Shown here: piece after piece, positions 1-8,675 of the stretch
Layout of the letters: every line of letters begins with the position of its first letter
Numbering within the stretch: position 1 is the first letter of the stretch
NCBI RefSeq assembly: GCF_028736035.1
Contig: NZ_CP117866.1
Coordinates: 9,155,001-9,219,000, forward strand
DNA: 64,000 bases
Reading direction: 5' to 3'
DNA from: Streptomyces sp. T12
GTDB lineage: Bacteria; Actinomycetota; Actinomycetes; Streptomycetales; Streptomycetaceae
Position numbers and translations under genes: made by a program
Notes under the pieces: model-generated
What the model was told of the DNA's origin: nothing
The model's input: the letters and a program-made list of their open reading frames with translations, nothing else
The model's database searches: none

Positions 1-513
1 CATGAGCGCGACCAACGGCAGCCCGGCCACGAAGGTGAGGCACAGCCACGGGTCGATGAGGGCCAGGGCCACCACGGCCCCGACCGGAGGGACCAGTTCG
101 GTCACCGCCCACACCATGCCCGACGGGGCACTGCCGGCCCGGGCGGTGTTGCCCACCAGACGGGCCACCAGGTCGCCGGGGGTGTGCCGGCGGGCCGCGG
201 GGGCGCCCAGGTCGAGGACATGACCGAGCAGGGTGTGCCGCAGCCATGCCGTGCAGCGGGCGTTGGCCAAGGCTCCCGCGTAGTCGTCCGTGGCGTCGCA
301 CACCACCAGCAGGGCGACGGTGAGGGCGGACAGGGTCAGCCACAGTGCGGTGTCGCCGCGGCCGAGCACGGCGTCGACGGTGCGGCCCATGACAGCGGGC
401 AGGAGCACGTAGACGCCTGCGAGCAGCAGGGAGACGGCGGCCTGGACCCCGCCCCACGCACCGCCTCGCCGGACCGTCGCCAGCAGCAGACGGTCCGCCG
501 CGCGTCGGTCCAC
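1..513 (-). CDS. ABC exporter, N-terminal part (lanthipeptide export), cut by window edge
   Basis: This is the amino-terminal membrane domain of an ABC transporter that continues past the left edge. The reverse strand reads DRLLLATVRRGGAWG, then hydrophobic stretches (VSLLLAGVYVLLPAVMG, WLTLSALTVALLVV, AVVALALIDPWLCLTF). The segment PGDLVARLVGNTARA is typical of the cytoplasmic loop of type I exporter membrane domains; the nucleotide-binding domain is outside. I start it at GTG 513, preceded by GGGAG. An upstream in-frame ATG at 600 lies inside a hairpin and has no ribosome site. Its position directly after the lanthipeptide precursor matches the ramC-ramS-ramA-ramB order of SapB loci, so export or processing of the modified peptide is the likely job (inference). 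Confidence 0.85.
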   Translation of the reverse strand, partial: MDRRAADRLLLATVRRGGAWGGVQAAVSLLLAGVYVLLPAVMGRTVDAVLGRGDTALWLTLSALTVALLVVCDATDDYAGALANARCTAWLRHTLLGHVLDLGAPAARRHTPGDLVARLVGNTARAGSAPSGMVWAVTELVPPVGAVVALALIDPWLCLTFVAGLPLVALM

Positions 514-569
514 GGGCTGCTCCCGTCGTCGTACGGTTCCGGCGAAAGTCGTACGGGTCCGGCAATAGG

Positions 570-598
570 GCGCGGGGACACTCGAAGCGTCCCCGCGC
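570..598 (-). terminator. Hairpin between lanthipeptide precursor and ABC gene
   Basis: Perfect 10-bp inverted repeat, GCGCGGGGAC and GTCCCCGCGC, around a 9-nt loop. It lies just after the precursor stop codon (610) and before the exporter start (513). With no T-run it is probably a partial terminator or mRNA-stabilising hairpin, which would let the peptide gene be expressed more highly than the exporter. Confidence 0.6.
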
Positions 599-609
599 AT
601 CGGTCTGGA

Positions 610-726
610 CTAGCAGAGCAGCAGGCTGAGGCCACTGTGCCCACAGCCCTTGCTCGCGCGGCTGCCCGGCGGACGGTGACCGGCCTCGGACTCGATGGTC
701 AGGCCCTGCAGTTCGAGGAGCGACAT
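610..726 (-). CDS. Class III lanthipeptide precursor (SapB/AmfS-like), 38 aa
   Basis: Short gene with ATG at 726 and TAG at 610-612, six bases after the LanKC stop, preceded by GAGGAGGTGAAGACAC. The peptide begins MSLLELQGL, the LLxLQ leader motif recognised by LanKC enzymes. It ends SRASKGC then GHSGLSLLLC. Two ring motifs are visible: Ser22-x2-Ser25-x2-Cys28 and Ser31-x2-Ser34-x3-Cys38. These fit the Ser-x2-Ser-x(2-5)-Cys pattern from which class III synthetases make labionin or lanthionine plus dehydroalanine. The GSRAS string and C-terminal cysteine resemble SapB (RamS) and AmfS, surfactant peptides for aerial hyphae. The first ring is one residue shorter than in SapB and carries a lysine. 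Product structure is inferred. Confidence 0.9.
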   Translation of the reverse strand: MSLLELQGLTIESEAGHRPPGSRASKGCGHSGLSLLLC

Positions 727-732
727 GTGTCT

Positions 733-3348
733 TCACCTCCTCTCTCGCACTCGCGTGGGGACGGGCGGGTCATGAGCGGGCCGCAGGCCCGGGGTCAGGA
801 ACGGCAGTCCGGTGGGCCGGGAATGGAAGGCGGCGCCGAGGGCCAGCAGGACCCCCGCAGTGCCGGTGGCCAGGTCCATGGACAGCCGCAGCAACTGCTC
901 GCCGGGGAAGGCGAGTCGGCCGTCGAGCAGGCAGGCGTGGCGCGCCAGGTGGCGTACATGGTCCGCGATCACGGGGTCGCGGTCGGCGGCAGTGCCCGGC
1001 GGGAGGGCGCGGCTGAGGTGGAGGATCATTCCGGCCACGCCGTCGAAGAGCCCCGGTTCGATGTAGAACGATGCGCTCGCGGCCCTGCGGATGGCGTGGG
1101 CGGCGGCCGAGAACCGCTCGTCCGCGCGGTGGGCCAGGTACTCGTCGAGGACCATGCCGATGCCCACGCTGCCGTCGGCGAGATAGGGCATGGTGCGCCA
1201 GCCCTCGTTCACCTCCATCGACCCGTCCCCGCGCTCCCGGCAGCGGCGCAGATCCTGGCGCAGCGCGGTGGCGGCCAGGTCGAGGAGCGCCGGGTCGCCG
1301 CTGTGCTCGTACAGACGCAGGAACAGCAGCGCGGGCCCGGACGAGCCGTACAACAGCCCCGCTCTCGGGTGGGTTCCACCGCTGGTCTCGGGCACGCCGT
1401 CGGCCGGGCCGAGACGGTCGGCCACGGCCTGCGCCACGCGCAGGGCGGCGTCACCACAGGCGGCGTCGCCGAGAGTGGTGGCGAAGTGCAGCAGGTTGAG
1501 CCCGATGCCGGACAGGCCGCCCTTGAGGTCCAGGGCGAGGGCCTCCCAGTGCTCGCCCAGGCACATGTCGAGGACCTTGACGGCCTCCTCGTGGCGCCCG
1601 AGGTGCTCAAGGACGAAGGCGACGCCGTGCAGGCCGTCGTAGAAGCCGAGATGGGTACCGGGTCCCGGGTGCAGTGCGTGCCGGATCAACCAGTCCTCGT
1701 GGTCGGGGTGCCGCCCGGCGCCGGTCACGTCCAGCGCGTACAGCACGCCCGCCGCGCCGTGGGCCACGCCCAGGCCGCCGCCCGGGTCGGCGAACTGCTC
1801 GATGTCGCCCGGGAAGAGCCGGTCGTCGCGCTCGGGTGTGGCGGCGGCCAGGACTGCGTCGGCCATCGAGGTGCGGGCGCGCAGCCAGCCGGAGTGGTCG
1901 GGCTCGAGACGGGGCTCGTCGTCCGCCCCGGAGGCCATCCCGCCGTCGCCGGTGAGCGTGCGGACGGCCTCGTCGAGGAACTGCCGGGGAACAGGGAACA
2001 GCCGGGCGGCTTCCCTGGCGAGCTGCCCGGCCTTGCCGCCGTCCAGCTCGATGAGGCCCGTCAGCGGCAGGAAGAGGAAGATCCTGAGACAGGCCAGCGC
2101 ATACCGGTCGATGTCGAAGCCGGTGGCCCCCCTGGGGGCGGTGAAACCCGGAGCCGCGAGGACCTGACGCCCCGCCTGCGTCACGTCCGACGCGCCCTCG
2201 AAGTCGATCAGCACCACCCTGCCGTCGGGGCGGACCAGGACGTTGAACGTGTGCACGTCGCCGATCACGATGCCCCGCTCATGCACGGCGGCGACCGCCT
2301 CCTCCACCTGCCGGTGCATGTCGAGGGCCCAGGACGCGTAGTCGGCGTAGACCGCCGCGTCGGCGTCCAGGTCGGTCGGCGGATAGCGCTCGACGAACAC
2401 CTCGTGCAGGGCCCTTCCCTCGATGAACTTCTCGACGAGGAACTGGTGACCGCCCAGCTCGAAGTGATCGCGGAGCTCCGGTACGCAGGGCAGGCCGCGC
2501 AGCCGTTCCAGGGCCGTCCGCTCGCGCTCCAGCCGGGTGACGGCGTCCGCGCCGTCGGCGGTGAGCCCCGCGTGGGGCCGGGCCTCCTTCAGGACGACAC
2601 GTTCCTCGGTGCGGGTGTCGACCGCGGCGTACAGTCCGCCGCCGTTGGAGAAGTGCAGCGCCTTCTCGATCCGGTACGGCAGGTCGGCGACGGTGGTCCG
2701 GTGGCGCTCGGCGAGGTGGGGTTCGAGGAACGCGGGCAGCGGCACCCATTCCGGCACCTGGAAGGTGGGGCCGCGCACATCGGGGACCAGACGTCCGGAA
2801 GGATCCTCCACCGCCTGCTCCACCGCACCGTCGGCCGAGACGCAGTACCGGTCGGCGAAGGCGCCGTACCTGACGTACAGCGGACCGGCGCCCCAGCGCA
2901 GATCGCTGAGAATGTACGGCCCCTGCAGCCCGTCGAGGGCGGTGCCGAGCTCGGTGAGTACCCGCTCGCACTCGGCCTCGTCCGCCGGGTACATGGTCAC
3001 GAACTTCCCGCTGGACCCGCGATGCGCGTACTTGGCGTTGGCGAGGAACAGGGTGTCCAGGCCGGGCAGGAACTTGAAGGCGATACGACGCTGGACGCAG
3101 TATTCCCACACCGCGTCCAGGATCGCCTGCGCGTTGTCAGGACACGCCGAGACGTGGATCTTCCAGCCCTGTGGCGGGAGGGCCGTGTCGACGGGACGGC
3201 AGACCACCCAGTCGCCGAGTTCCTCGCGCAACCACGAGGCAGGGGGAAGGCGCAGGGTCTGGTGGAAGCGGCGGCGCGTCCGGCCATGGGACGGCGTGTC
3301 GTAGAAGTGCGGATGAGTAAGGCAGTAGACCTCGTACCGCTTGTCCAC
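733..3348 (-). CDS. Class III lanthipeptide synthetase LanKC (RamC/AmfT-like)
   Basis: An 871-residue trifunctional enzyme that phosphorylates and dehydrates Ser/Thr of the precursor and then cyclises onto Cys. The start is GTG 3348 (VDKRYEVYCL, preceded by GGGAGG); an ATG 63 bases upstream gives a non-homologous extension. Residues 1-200 form the lyase region (GWKIHVSA, LSDLRWGAGPLYVRYG). Residues about 230-400 are a kinase domain with FSNGGGLYAAV as nucleotide loop, Lys254 in VVLKEA, catalytic loop GDVHTFNVLV (Asp364) and Asp382 in IDFEG. Residues about 500-871 are a LanC-like cyclase with GLHGVAFVLEHLG, GLLYGSSGPALL and GLFDGVAGMILHLS. I see no Cys/Cys-His zinc ligands, as usual in class III. 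It is followed by its substrate gene. Family assignment is firm; ring chemistry is inferred. Confidence 0.95.
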   Translation of the reverse strand: MDKRYEVYCLTHPHFYDTPSHGRTRRRFHQTLRLPPASWLREELGDWVVCRPVDTALPPQGWKIHVSACPDNAQAILDAVWEYCVQRRIAFKFLPGLDTLFLANAKYAHRGSSGKFVTMYPADEAECERVLTELGTALDGLQGPYILSDLRWGAGPLYVRYGAFADRYCVSADGAVEQAVEDPSGRLVPDVRGPTFQVPEWVPLPAFLEPHLAERHRTTVADLPYRIEKALHFSNGGGLYAAVDTRTEERVVLKEARPHAGLTADGADAVTRLERERTALERLRGLPCVPELRDHFELGGHQFLVEKFIEGRALHEVFVERYPPTDLDADAAVYADYASWALDMHRQVEEAVAAVHERGIVIGDVHTFNVLVRPDGRVVLIDFEGASDVTQAGRQVLAAPGFTAPRGATGFDIDRYALACLRIFLFLPLTGLIELDGGKAGQLAREAARLFPVPRQFLDEAVRTLTGDGGMASGADDEPRLEPDHSGWLRARTSMADAVLAAATPERDDRLFPGDIEQFADPGGGLGVAHGAAGVLYALDVTGAGRHPDHEDWLIRHALHPGPGTHLGFYDGLHGVAFVLEHLGRHEEAVKVLDMCLGEHWEALALDLKGGLSGIGLNLLHFATTLGDAACGDAALRVAQAVADRLGPADGVPETSGGTHPRAGLLYGSSGPALLFLRLYEHSGDPALLDLAATALRQDLRRCRERGDGSMEVNEGWRTMPYLADGSVGIGMVLDEYLAHRADERFSAAAHAIRRAASASFYIEPGLFDGVAGMILHLSRALPPGTAADRDPVIADHVRHLARHACLLDGRLAFPGEQLLRLSMDLATGTAGVLLALGAAFHSRPTGLPFLTPGLRPAHDPPVPTRVRERR

Positions 3349-3601
3349 GATGAGCCTCCCGCGAGGGACGGGCGAACGGTCGGGGTCGGGCCCCTGACCT
3401 GCGCCTCTCACCTCCCACGATGACAGAGCAGGGGACCACGGGGCATCGTTCGTCTGTCACCGGAAGACCATGGGATTCACACCGCCCGCCTGTACGAATC
3501 GCATGGCCTGCACGCGCCGCGCCTGCCCCGCCCGGACACGGCATCGACCCGCAGCTCACCGGCCCTCGGCACGAGGCACTCTGACGGAGCCTGACTCCTC
3601 G

Positions 3602-4123
3602 TCAGTCGTGGTCGGCCGTCGCCGCGCTCACTGCGGACGAGTCCGCGTGTTCCGCGTCGTCCGCGCTCCTCGGCCAAGGGCGGCCGGTGATGCGCTCGAT
3701 GTCGGTGTTGAACTGGCGTAGGTCGGTGATGAACCGGTCCAGGCGCTCGGGTGTCCAGTCGGCCACGACCGTGGACAGGCCGGTGACGATTCCCTGGCGC
3801 TGCTGCGTCAGGAGCCTGAGGCCGCCCTCGGTGATGCGGAACTTGCGGGCCACTCCGCCGTCCGGGTCGAGCGTCCGCTCCACCAGACCGTTGCGCAGGA
3901 GGGCCGAGGTCTGCCGGGTGAACGTCGACGCCGCCAGCCCGAACGCCTCGACGAAGTCCGGGATGGACATCGGTCCCTGGGCCTCGAGCCTGGTGAGCAG
4001 CACGTAGGCGCTCTGGTCCAGCGGGTCCCCGCCGCGTGGGCCCCGGGGTGCCCTCATCTCCTTGTGGCGGGTGAGGATCAGCAGCTCTCGCTCGATGCGT
4101 TCCGCGGCCTCTCGGGCGTCCAC
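3602..4123 (-). CDS. MarR-family transcriptional regulator
   Basis: A 173-residue winged-helix regulator. The start is GTG 4123 behind AAGGAG. Residues about 35-110 hold the fold: SAYVLLTRLEAQGPMSIPDF, then the recognition-helix segment FGLAASTFTRQTSALLRNGLVERT and the wing with DPDGGVARKFRITEGG. It is transcribed away from the P450-ferredoxin pair. The 195-bp gap contains a perfect 12-bp inverted repeat, so it very likely represses itself and the P450 operon in response to a small ligand. It could also affect the neighbouring lanthipeptide locus, transcribed in the same direction 253 bp downstream, but nothing shows this directly. Confidence 0.9.
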   Translation of the reverse strand: MDAREAAERIERELLILTRHKEMRAPRGPRGGDPLDQSAYVLLTRLEAQGPMSIPDFVEAFGLAASTFTRQTSALLRNGLVERTLDPDGGVARKFRITEGGLRLLTQQRQGIVTGLSTVVADWTPERLDRFITDLRQFNTDIERITGRPWPRSADDAEHADSSAVSAATADHD

Positions 4124-4206
4124 GCCGATCTCCTTCCCGGCCGCACGGCCAAGTCCCCGGAACCCTGAGGGCCCACCCTACGGTGAGATTGCGCCATACA
4201 CGGAAA

Positions 4207-4237
4207 GTGCATCATGCACTCTTGATGCATGATGCAC
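4207..4237. promoter_or_regulatory. MarR operator candidate, 12-bp perfect inverted repeat
   Basis: Arms GTGCATCATGCA (4207-4218) and TGCATGATGCAC (4226-4237) are exact reverse complements around the 7-nt spacer CTCTTGA. It is A+T-rich for this genome and lies centrally between the divergent MarR and P450 starts. Each arm itself contains a near-palindromic GCATGATGC core. Position and symmetry fit a MarR dimer site that would block both promoters. Confidence 0.75.
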
Positions 4238-4318
4238 AACGTGCGTAACGTGCCGTGCTGTGAACGCTTTCGCGTCGCTCACCCACCTCCCCCCCCCACG
4301 CACCCAAGGTGATGCCAG

Positions 4319-5533
4319 ATGCGCGAGAACGACCTTCTGCGGCTGCCGCTGCCCAGCGACAACCCCTTGGAGCCGCCGGCCGAATGGGAGGAGCTGCGCC
4401 GGCGGTGTCCGGTGACCACGGTTGAACTCCCCAGCGGGGACAAGGCGATGTACCTGACCCGCTACGACGACGTCAAAGCCCTTCTGTCCGACCCCCGTTT
4501 CGCCCGCCCGACCGCCGAGGACGGCGCCGCCCGCATCGCCCCCGAAGGAGCAGGAGGTCCTGCCGCCGACGGCAGCACCACCCTGGCCCTGCCCGACCGC
4601 GGCGAACCGCACCTGCGGTGGCGGCGCCAGGTGGGCAAGTACTTCACCGCCAAGCGCATGACGGCGCTGCGCCCCGGCATGGTGCGAACGGCCGAAGGCC
4701 TCGTCGACGACATGGTCGGCCGCGGACAGCCCGCCGACCTCAAGGCCGCCCTCGGCTTCCCCCTGCCCGTCTACGTCATCTGCGACATCCTGGGCGTCCC
4801 CGCCGGCGACCGGGACCGTTTCTCGCACTGGTCCGACGCCTTCCTCAACGTCAGCCGCTACACGGGCGACCAGACCGGGGCCGCGTACGCCGAGTTCGCC
4901 GAGTACATGTCCGCGCACATCGCGGCGACGCGCGCCGAGCCCGGCGAGGACCTGATCAGCATGGTGATCAGGGAGAGCGAGGGGGAGGGCCAGGGCCTGA
5001 CCGACGACGAACTGCTCGGCACGGCCATGGGGCTCCTGGTCGCCGGACACGAGACCACCGCCAACATGATCGGCAAGATGGTCGCCATGCTGCTCGCCGA
5101 CCGCACCCGGTGGGAGCGGCTGCTCGCCGACCCCACCCTGGTGCGCACCGCGGTCGACGAGGCCCTGCGCTTCGATGCCAACCTCGGCTTCGGCATCCGG
5201 CGTTATCTCACCGAGGACGTGGAGGTCGACGGCGAGCTGCTGCCCAGCGGCACGACCGTCGTGTGCAGCATGCCCGCCGCCAACCGGGACGAGCGGGTGT
5301 TCAGCGACGCGCACGACATGGTGCTGTCCCGGTCTCCGAACCCCCATCTGACGTTCGGGGCCGGGCCGCACTCGTGCCTCGGGCAGAGCCTGGCGCGCAC
5401 CGAGCTCCAGGTCACCCTCGAGGTCCTTCTGCGCAAGCTGCCGACCCTTCAACTGGCCGTGAGCGTCGATGAGTTGCGGCGCGTGGAGGGCCTTCTCGTC
5501 GGCGGACTGCGCACCGTGCCCGTGCGGTGGTGA
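4319..5533 (+). CDS. Cytochrome P450 monooxygenase
   Basis: A 404-residue soluble bacterial class I P450. The I-helix oxygen-activation motif AGHETT is at 242-247, the K-helix ExxR as EALR at 281-284, and the heme loop FGAGPHSCLG with ligand Cys353. The C-helix WRRQVGKYF contacts heme. ATG 4319 follows AAGGTG by seven bases. The next gene, eight bases on, encodes a one-cluster ferredoxin that would supply electrons. The substrate cannot be read from sequence; control by the divergent MarR suggests detoxification or tailoring of a hydrophobic or aromatic compound. Oxidation of the neighbouring lanthipeptide is possible but unsupported. Confidence 0.95.
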   Translation: MRENDLLRLPLPSDNPLEPPAEWEELRRRCPVTTVELPSGDKAMYLTRYDDVKALLSDPRFARPTAEDGAARIAPEGAGGPAADGSTTLALPDRGEPHLRWRRQVGKYFTAKRMTALRPGMVRTAEGLVDDMVGRGQPADLKAALGFPLPVYVICDILGVPAGDRDRFSHWSDAFLNVSRYTGDQTGAAYAEFAEYMSAHIAATRAEPGEDLISMVIRESEGEGQGLTDDELLGTAMGLLVAGHETTANMIGKMVAMLLADRTRWERLLADPTLVRTAVDEALRFDANLGFGIRRYLTEDVEVDGELLPSGTTVVCSMPAANRDERVFSDAHDMVLSRSPNPHLTFGAGPHSCLGQSLARTELQVTLEVLLRKLPTLQLAVSVDELRRVEGLLVGGLRTVPVRW

Positions 5534-5540
5534 CGGCTGA

Positions 5541-5741
5541 ATGAAGGTCAACGTGGACCAGGGCCGCTGTTGCGGCGCCGGCCAGTGTGTGCTGATCGCG
5601 CCAGAGGTCTTCGACCAACGAGACGACGACGGCATCGTCACCCTGCTCGACTCGAACCCCGCCGGGGAACTGCACGCCGCCGTCCGCGAGGCGGCCGCGG
5701 TCTGCCCCGCGTCCGCCATCACGATCGACGACGACCAGTAA
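5541..5741 (+). CDS. Single-cluster [3Fe-4S]-type ferredoxin, P450 redox partner
   Basis: A 66-residue ferredoxin of the kind paired with Streptomyces P450s. The cluster ligands are Cys10 and Cys16 in RCCGAGQC and the cysteine of VCPASAI near the C-terminus. The central position where four-cysteine ferredoxins have a further Cys is occupied by glycine or alanine, which fits a [3Fe-4S] cluster. It is acidic, as expected for docking to a P450. It starts eight bases after the P450 stop and is surely in the same transcript. No ferredoxin reductase is nearby, so electrons must come from a reductase encoded elsewhere. Confidence 0.93.
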   Translation: MKVNVDQGRCCGAGQCVLIAPEVFDQRDDDGIVTLLDSNPAGELHAAVREAAAVCPASAITIDDDQ

Positions 5742-5790
5742 AAATCAGCTGCTTCGACCTCGCCCGGTTCCCTACACTCACCACGAAATC

Positions 5791-5818
5791 ACGCGCCGCC
5801 CACCACTCGGCGGCGCGT
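5791..5818 (+). terminator. Terminator hairpin after P450-ferredoxin operon
   Basis: Arms ACGCGCCGCC and GGCGGCGCGT pair perfectly over 10 bp around the loop CACCACTC. An outer CACGA/TCGTG pairing extends it to about 5782-5825. It sits 50 bases after the ferredoxin stop. The rest of the 361-bp gap (5742-6102) shows nothing else recognisable beyond presumed promoter sequence for the next gene. Confidence 0.65.
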
Positions 5819-6102
5819 CGTCGTGACGAGTCGAGGGGAGCCGGGCCGTGCGTGACCGCACCGCTGTCGTCGTCTCCCTCTCCCGGTACGTGGTGATCCT
5901 CGTGTCCTCGTCCGCCCGGTGCCCGCTGCGCGGCCGGCACCGGATGCCCGTGACGAACACCTGAGAGCGCCCGAGCACGTCAACGCCCCTGTCATTTCCC
6001 GATTCTGACGGGGCGGCAGGTCATGCTCGCTTGCGCGTACGTATCGTCCGGGAATCGCGCTGACCCCTTTCCGTTTCCGGATCATCCGAAAGGCCAAGGG
6101 CC

Positions 6103-8151
6103 GTGCGCACCAACCTCAACACCCTCACCGCCGTCCGCAACCTCGGCATTCTCGCCCACGTCGACGCGGGGAAGACCACCGTCACCGAGCGGATCCTGTA
6201 CGCCACCGGGACCACCCACAAACGCGGCGAGGTCCACGACGGCACCACCGTCACCGATTTCGACCCGCAGGAGCGCGATCGCGGGATCACCATCTTCGCG
6301 GCGGCGGTCAGCTGCACCTGGGACGGTCACCGCATCAACCTCATCGACACCCCGGGGCACGTCGACTTCGCCGACGAGGTGGAGCGCTCCCTGCGCGTCC
6401 TGGACGGCGCGGTCGCGGTCTTCGACGCCGTCGCGGGGGTCGAGCCGCAGAGCGAGTCGGTGTGGCGGCAGGCCGATCGGCACGGTGTGCCGAGGATCGC
6501 GTTCGTCAACAAGCTGGACCGTGCCGGGGCCGACCTCGACACGGCGGTCGCTTCGATCCGGGAACGGCTGCATCCGGCGCCGCTGGTCGTGCAGTTGCCC
6601 ATCGGCGCGGAGGACGGCTTCCGCGGTGTCGTGGACCTCGTACGGATGCGGGCGCTGGTGTGGGCCGACGGCGCCGAGACGTTCGTGGAAGAGCGGGTTC
6701 CGGAGGATCTCCAGGCGGAGGCGAACCGGCGTCGGCGGCTTCTGGAGGAGGCGGTGGCCGAACTGCACGCCGGCGCGCTGGACGAGTTCTGCGCGCGGTC
6801 GACGCTCTCGCCGGAGACCCTCGTCACCGCCCTGCGCTCCCTGACGACCAGCGGCGAGGGCGTGGTCGTGCTGTGCGGCTCGGCCTACCGCAACCGCGGG
6901 ATCGAGCCGTTGCTCGACGCGGCCGTGGCGTATCTTCCCTCGCCGCTCGACGTACCGGCCGTACGCGGCCTGCGCGACGGGGTGGAGGAGGACAGGCCCG
7001 CCGACCCGTCGGCACCGTTCGCGGCGCTGGCGTTCAAGGTGAGTGCCACGTCGACAGGGCGGCTCACCTACCTGCGCGTGTACTCGGGAACGATCGAGAA
7101 GGGAGATACCGTGTTCGACGCGGGCGCGCGGCGCGGTGAGCGGATCGGGCGGATCCTGCGGGTCCAGGCCGACCGCCACGCCCAGGTGGACCGGGCGGTC
7201 GCCGGGGACATCGTGGCCGTGGTGGGCCTGAAGTCGGCTCGCCCGGGCTCCACCCTCTGCGCACCGGACGCCCTGCTCGTCCTCGAACCGCCGAGCGTGG
7301 CCGAGCCGGTGGTGTCCGTGGCGGTCGAGGCCCGCACGTCCACGGACACCGACCGGCTGGCCTCCGCGCTGGCACGGCTGGCCGAGGAGGACCCGTCCCT
7401 GGTCGTGCGGACCGACGCCGAGACAGGCCAGACGGTCCTGTCCGGCATGGGTGAACTGCATCTGGAGGTGGCGGTGGAGAAGATCCGACGGGAGGTCGGG
7501 CTGGAGGTCAACGTCGGCCGCCCCCGGGTCTCCTACCGTGAGACGGTCGGCCGCGGGGCGTCCGGCTTCGTCTTCCGACACGTCAAACAGGACGGCGGGG
7601 CGGGGCAGTTCGCGCACGTCATCCTCGACGTGGAACCGCTGGAAACGGAGTCCGGCTTCGAGTTCCGCTCGACCGTCGTCGGCGGTCGCGTGCCGCAGGA
7701 GTACGTCCGTGCCGTGGAGGCCGGCTGCCGGGACGCCCTCGCCGAAGGCCCGCTCGGCGGCCACCCGGTGACCGGGCTGCGGGTCACCCTCACCGACGGC
7801 TCGACCCACGTGAAGGACTCGTCCGACACGGCCTTCCGCACGGCCGGCCGACTCGGTCTCCGGGATGCCCTGCGCACCTGCGCGATGGTCCTCCTGGAGC
7901 CGGTCGTCGAGGTCACGGTCACCGTGCCCGAGGACGCGGTCGGCGGGGTCCTCGGCGACCTGGCGGCACGACGCGGCCGCGTGACGGGCTCGGCCACGCG
8001 CGCGGGCGCGGCGGTCGTGACGGCGACGGTGCCGCTGGCCGAGCTGTTCGGCTATGCGACGCGGCTGCGCAGCCGGACGCAGGGGCGGGGGACGTTCACG
8101 GCCCGGCCCACTGGTTACGCGCCGGCGCCGGTTGCGACGATGTCGCGGTAG
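6103..8151 (+). CDS. fusB: Elongation factor G paralogue (EF-G2 type)
   Basis: A 682-residue translational GTPase. GTPase motifs are clear: P-loop AHVDAGKT at 18-25, RGITI (switch I), DTPGH (switch II), NKLD and CGSA. The C-terminal domains keep GMGELHLEV, an EF-G signature that TetM-type resistance proteins lack. GTG 6103 follows AAAGGCCAAGGG. It is monocistronic, outside a str operon, and slightly shorter than canonical EF-G, so it is the second, specialised copy seen in many actinobacteria. Such paralogues have been linked to ribosome recycling, stress or hibernation, but the role here is unknown. Ribosome-protection drug resistance is a less likely alternative. Confidence 0.88.
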   Translation: MRTNLNTLTAVRNLGILAHVDAGKTTVTERILYATGTTHKRGEVHDGTTVTDFDPQERDRGITIFAAAVSCTWDGHRINLIDTPGHVDFADEVERSLRVLDGAVAVFDAVAGVEPQSESVWRQADRHGVPRIAFVNKLDRAGADLDTAVASIRERLHPAPLVVQLPIGAEDGFRGVVDLVRMRALVWADGAETFVEERVPEDLQAEANRRRRLLEEAVAELHAGALDEFCARSTLSPETLVTALRSLTTSGEGVVVLCGSAYRNRGIEPLLDAAVAYLPSPLDVPAVRGLRDGVEEDRPADPSAPFAALAFKVSATSTGRLTYLRVYSGTIEKGDTVFDAGARRGERIGRILRVQADRHAQVDRAVAGDIVAVVGLKSARPGSTLCAPDALLVLEPPSVAEPVVSVAVEARTSTDTDRLASALARLAEEDPSLVVRTDAETGQTVLSGMGELHLEVAVEKIRREVGLEVNVGRPRVSYRETVGRGASGFVFRHVKQDGGAGQFAHVILDVEPLETESGFEFRSTVVGGRVPQEYVRAVEAGCRDALAEGPLGGHPVTGLRVTLTDGSTHVKDSSDTAFRTAGRLGLRDALRTCAMVLLEPVVEVTVTVPEDAVGGVLGDLAARRGRVTGSATRAGAAVVTATVPLAELFGYATRLRSRTQGRGTFTARPTGYAPAPVATMSR

Positions 8152-8155
8152 CACG

Positions 8156-8202
8156 GCAGGCGGCCCCTCCCTCACCTGGGCGGGGCCGCCCCGGCCGCCT
8201 GC
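8156..8202. terminator. Bidirectional terminator between convergent genes
   Basis: Arms GCAGGCGGCC (8156-8165) and GGCCGCCTGC (8193-8202) are exact complements with a G+C-rich loop that can fold further. It lies between the EF-G paralogue stop (8151) and the end of the convergent gene at 8228, so it can serve both. Confidence 0.6.
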
Positions 8203-8227
8203 GGTTCCACGGGGGCGCCTGAGGGGC

Positions 8228-8620
8228 TCAGCAGTCCCTGAACTCCGGCGACTGGTTCAGCACCTGCGACCGCACCGACGTGAACCGCGCGTAGGTCTCC
8301 CCGTCCCGGGACTCCGCCCGGAACGCCGCCACCCGGTGGCAGTTCTGGAAGGCGAGGGCCACGCCGAAGTGCCGCTCCAGGCTGCCGCGGATGGCGTCGC
8401 TGGCGAGGGCGCGCAGGAGCTGGCCGCGTTCCTTCTCCGACGGGGGAGGGGTCTGGTTGTCGGTGAACTCGGCCGTGCCCTCGCGCAGTTCGGCCGCGAG
8501 GGAGGCGATCAGGTCGTAGGCGTACGGCAGCGAGGTGCGGACCGTGTCCACGAAGTCCTCCTCGCGGAGGTCACCGTGTTCGGCTTCGGCGAGGAGCTTC
8601 GGGGAGACGTCGAGAGACAT
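8228..8620 (-). CDS. Conserved small protein paired with P-loop ATPase, unknown function
   Basis: A 130-residue soluble protein starting MSLDVSPKLL at ATG 8620; in-frame starts further upstream lie in the inter-gene spacer. I recognise no enzyme motif. It is mostly helical, with acidic stretches, the segment NQTPPPSEKERGQLLRAL, then FQNCHRVAAFR and a C-terminal SPEFRDC. Both cysteines are near the end. It lies 55 bases downstream of the ATPase gene on the same strand and is probably its partner or target. Function is unknown. Confidence 0.75.
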   Translation of the reverse strand: MSLDVSPKLLAEAEHGDLREEDFVDTVRTSLPYAYDLIASLAAELREGTAEFTDNQTPPPSEKERGQLLRALASDAIRGSLERHFGVALAFQNCHRVAAFRAESRDGETYARFTSVRSQVLNQSPEFRDC

Positions 8621-8675
8621 GGAGGGGTTCCTGTTCGGGGTGGGGGTGAGGTGCGGTGCTGGGGGATCGTCGTCG

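Noticed and set aside
514-600. Earlier ATG start (600) for the ABC exporter
   Set aside because: It lies at the base of the 570-598 hairpin with no ribosome site; GTG 513 has GGGAG at good spacing.
184-3423. 1079-codon open frame on the plus strand
   Set aside because: It is antisense to LanKC, low in hydrophobic residues and Gly/Gln/Val-rich, the usual shadow of a GC-rich gene. LanKC motifs on the other strand decide.
3421-3459. TGACAGA/TCTGTCA 7-bp inverted repeat upstream of LanKC
   Set aside because: Short arms with a 25-base loop; too likely by chance to call an operator.
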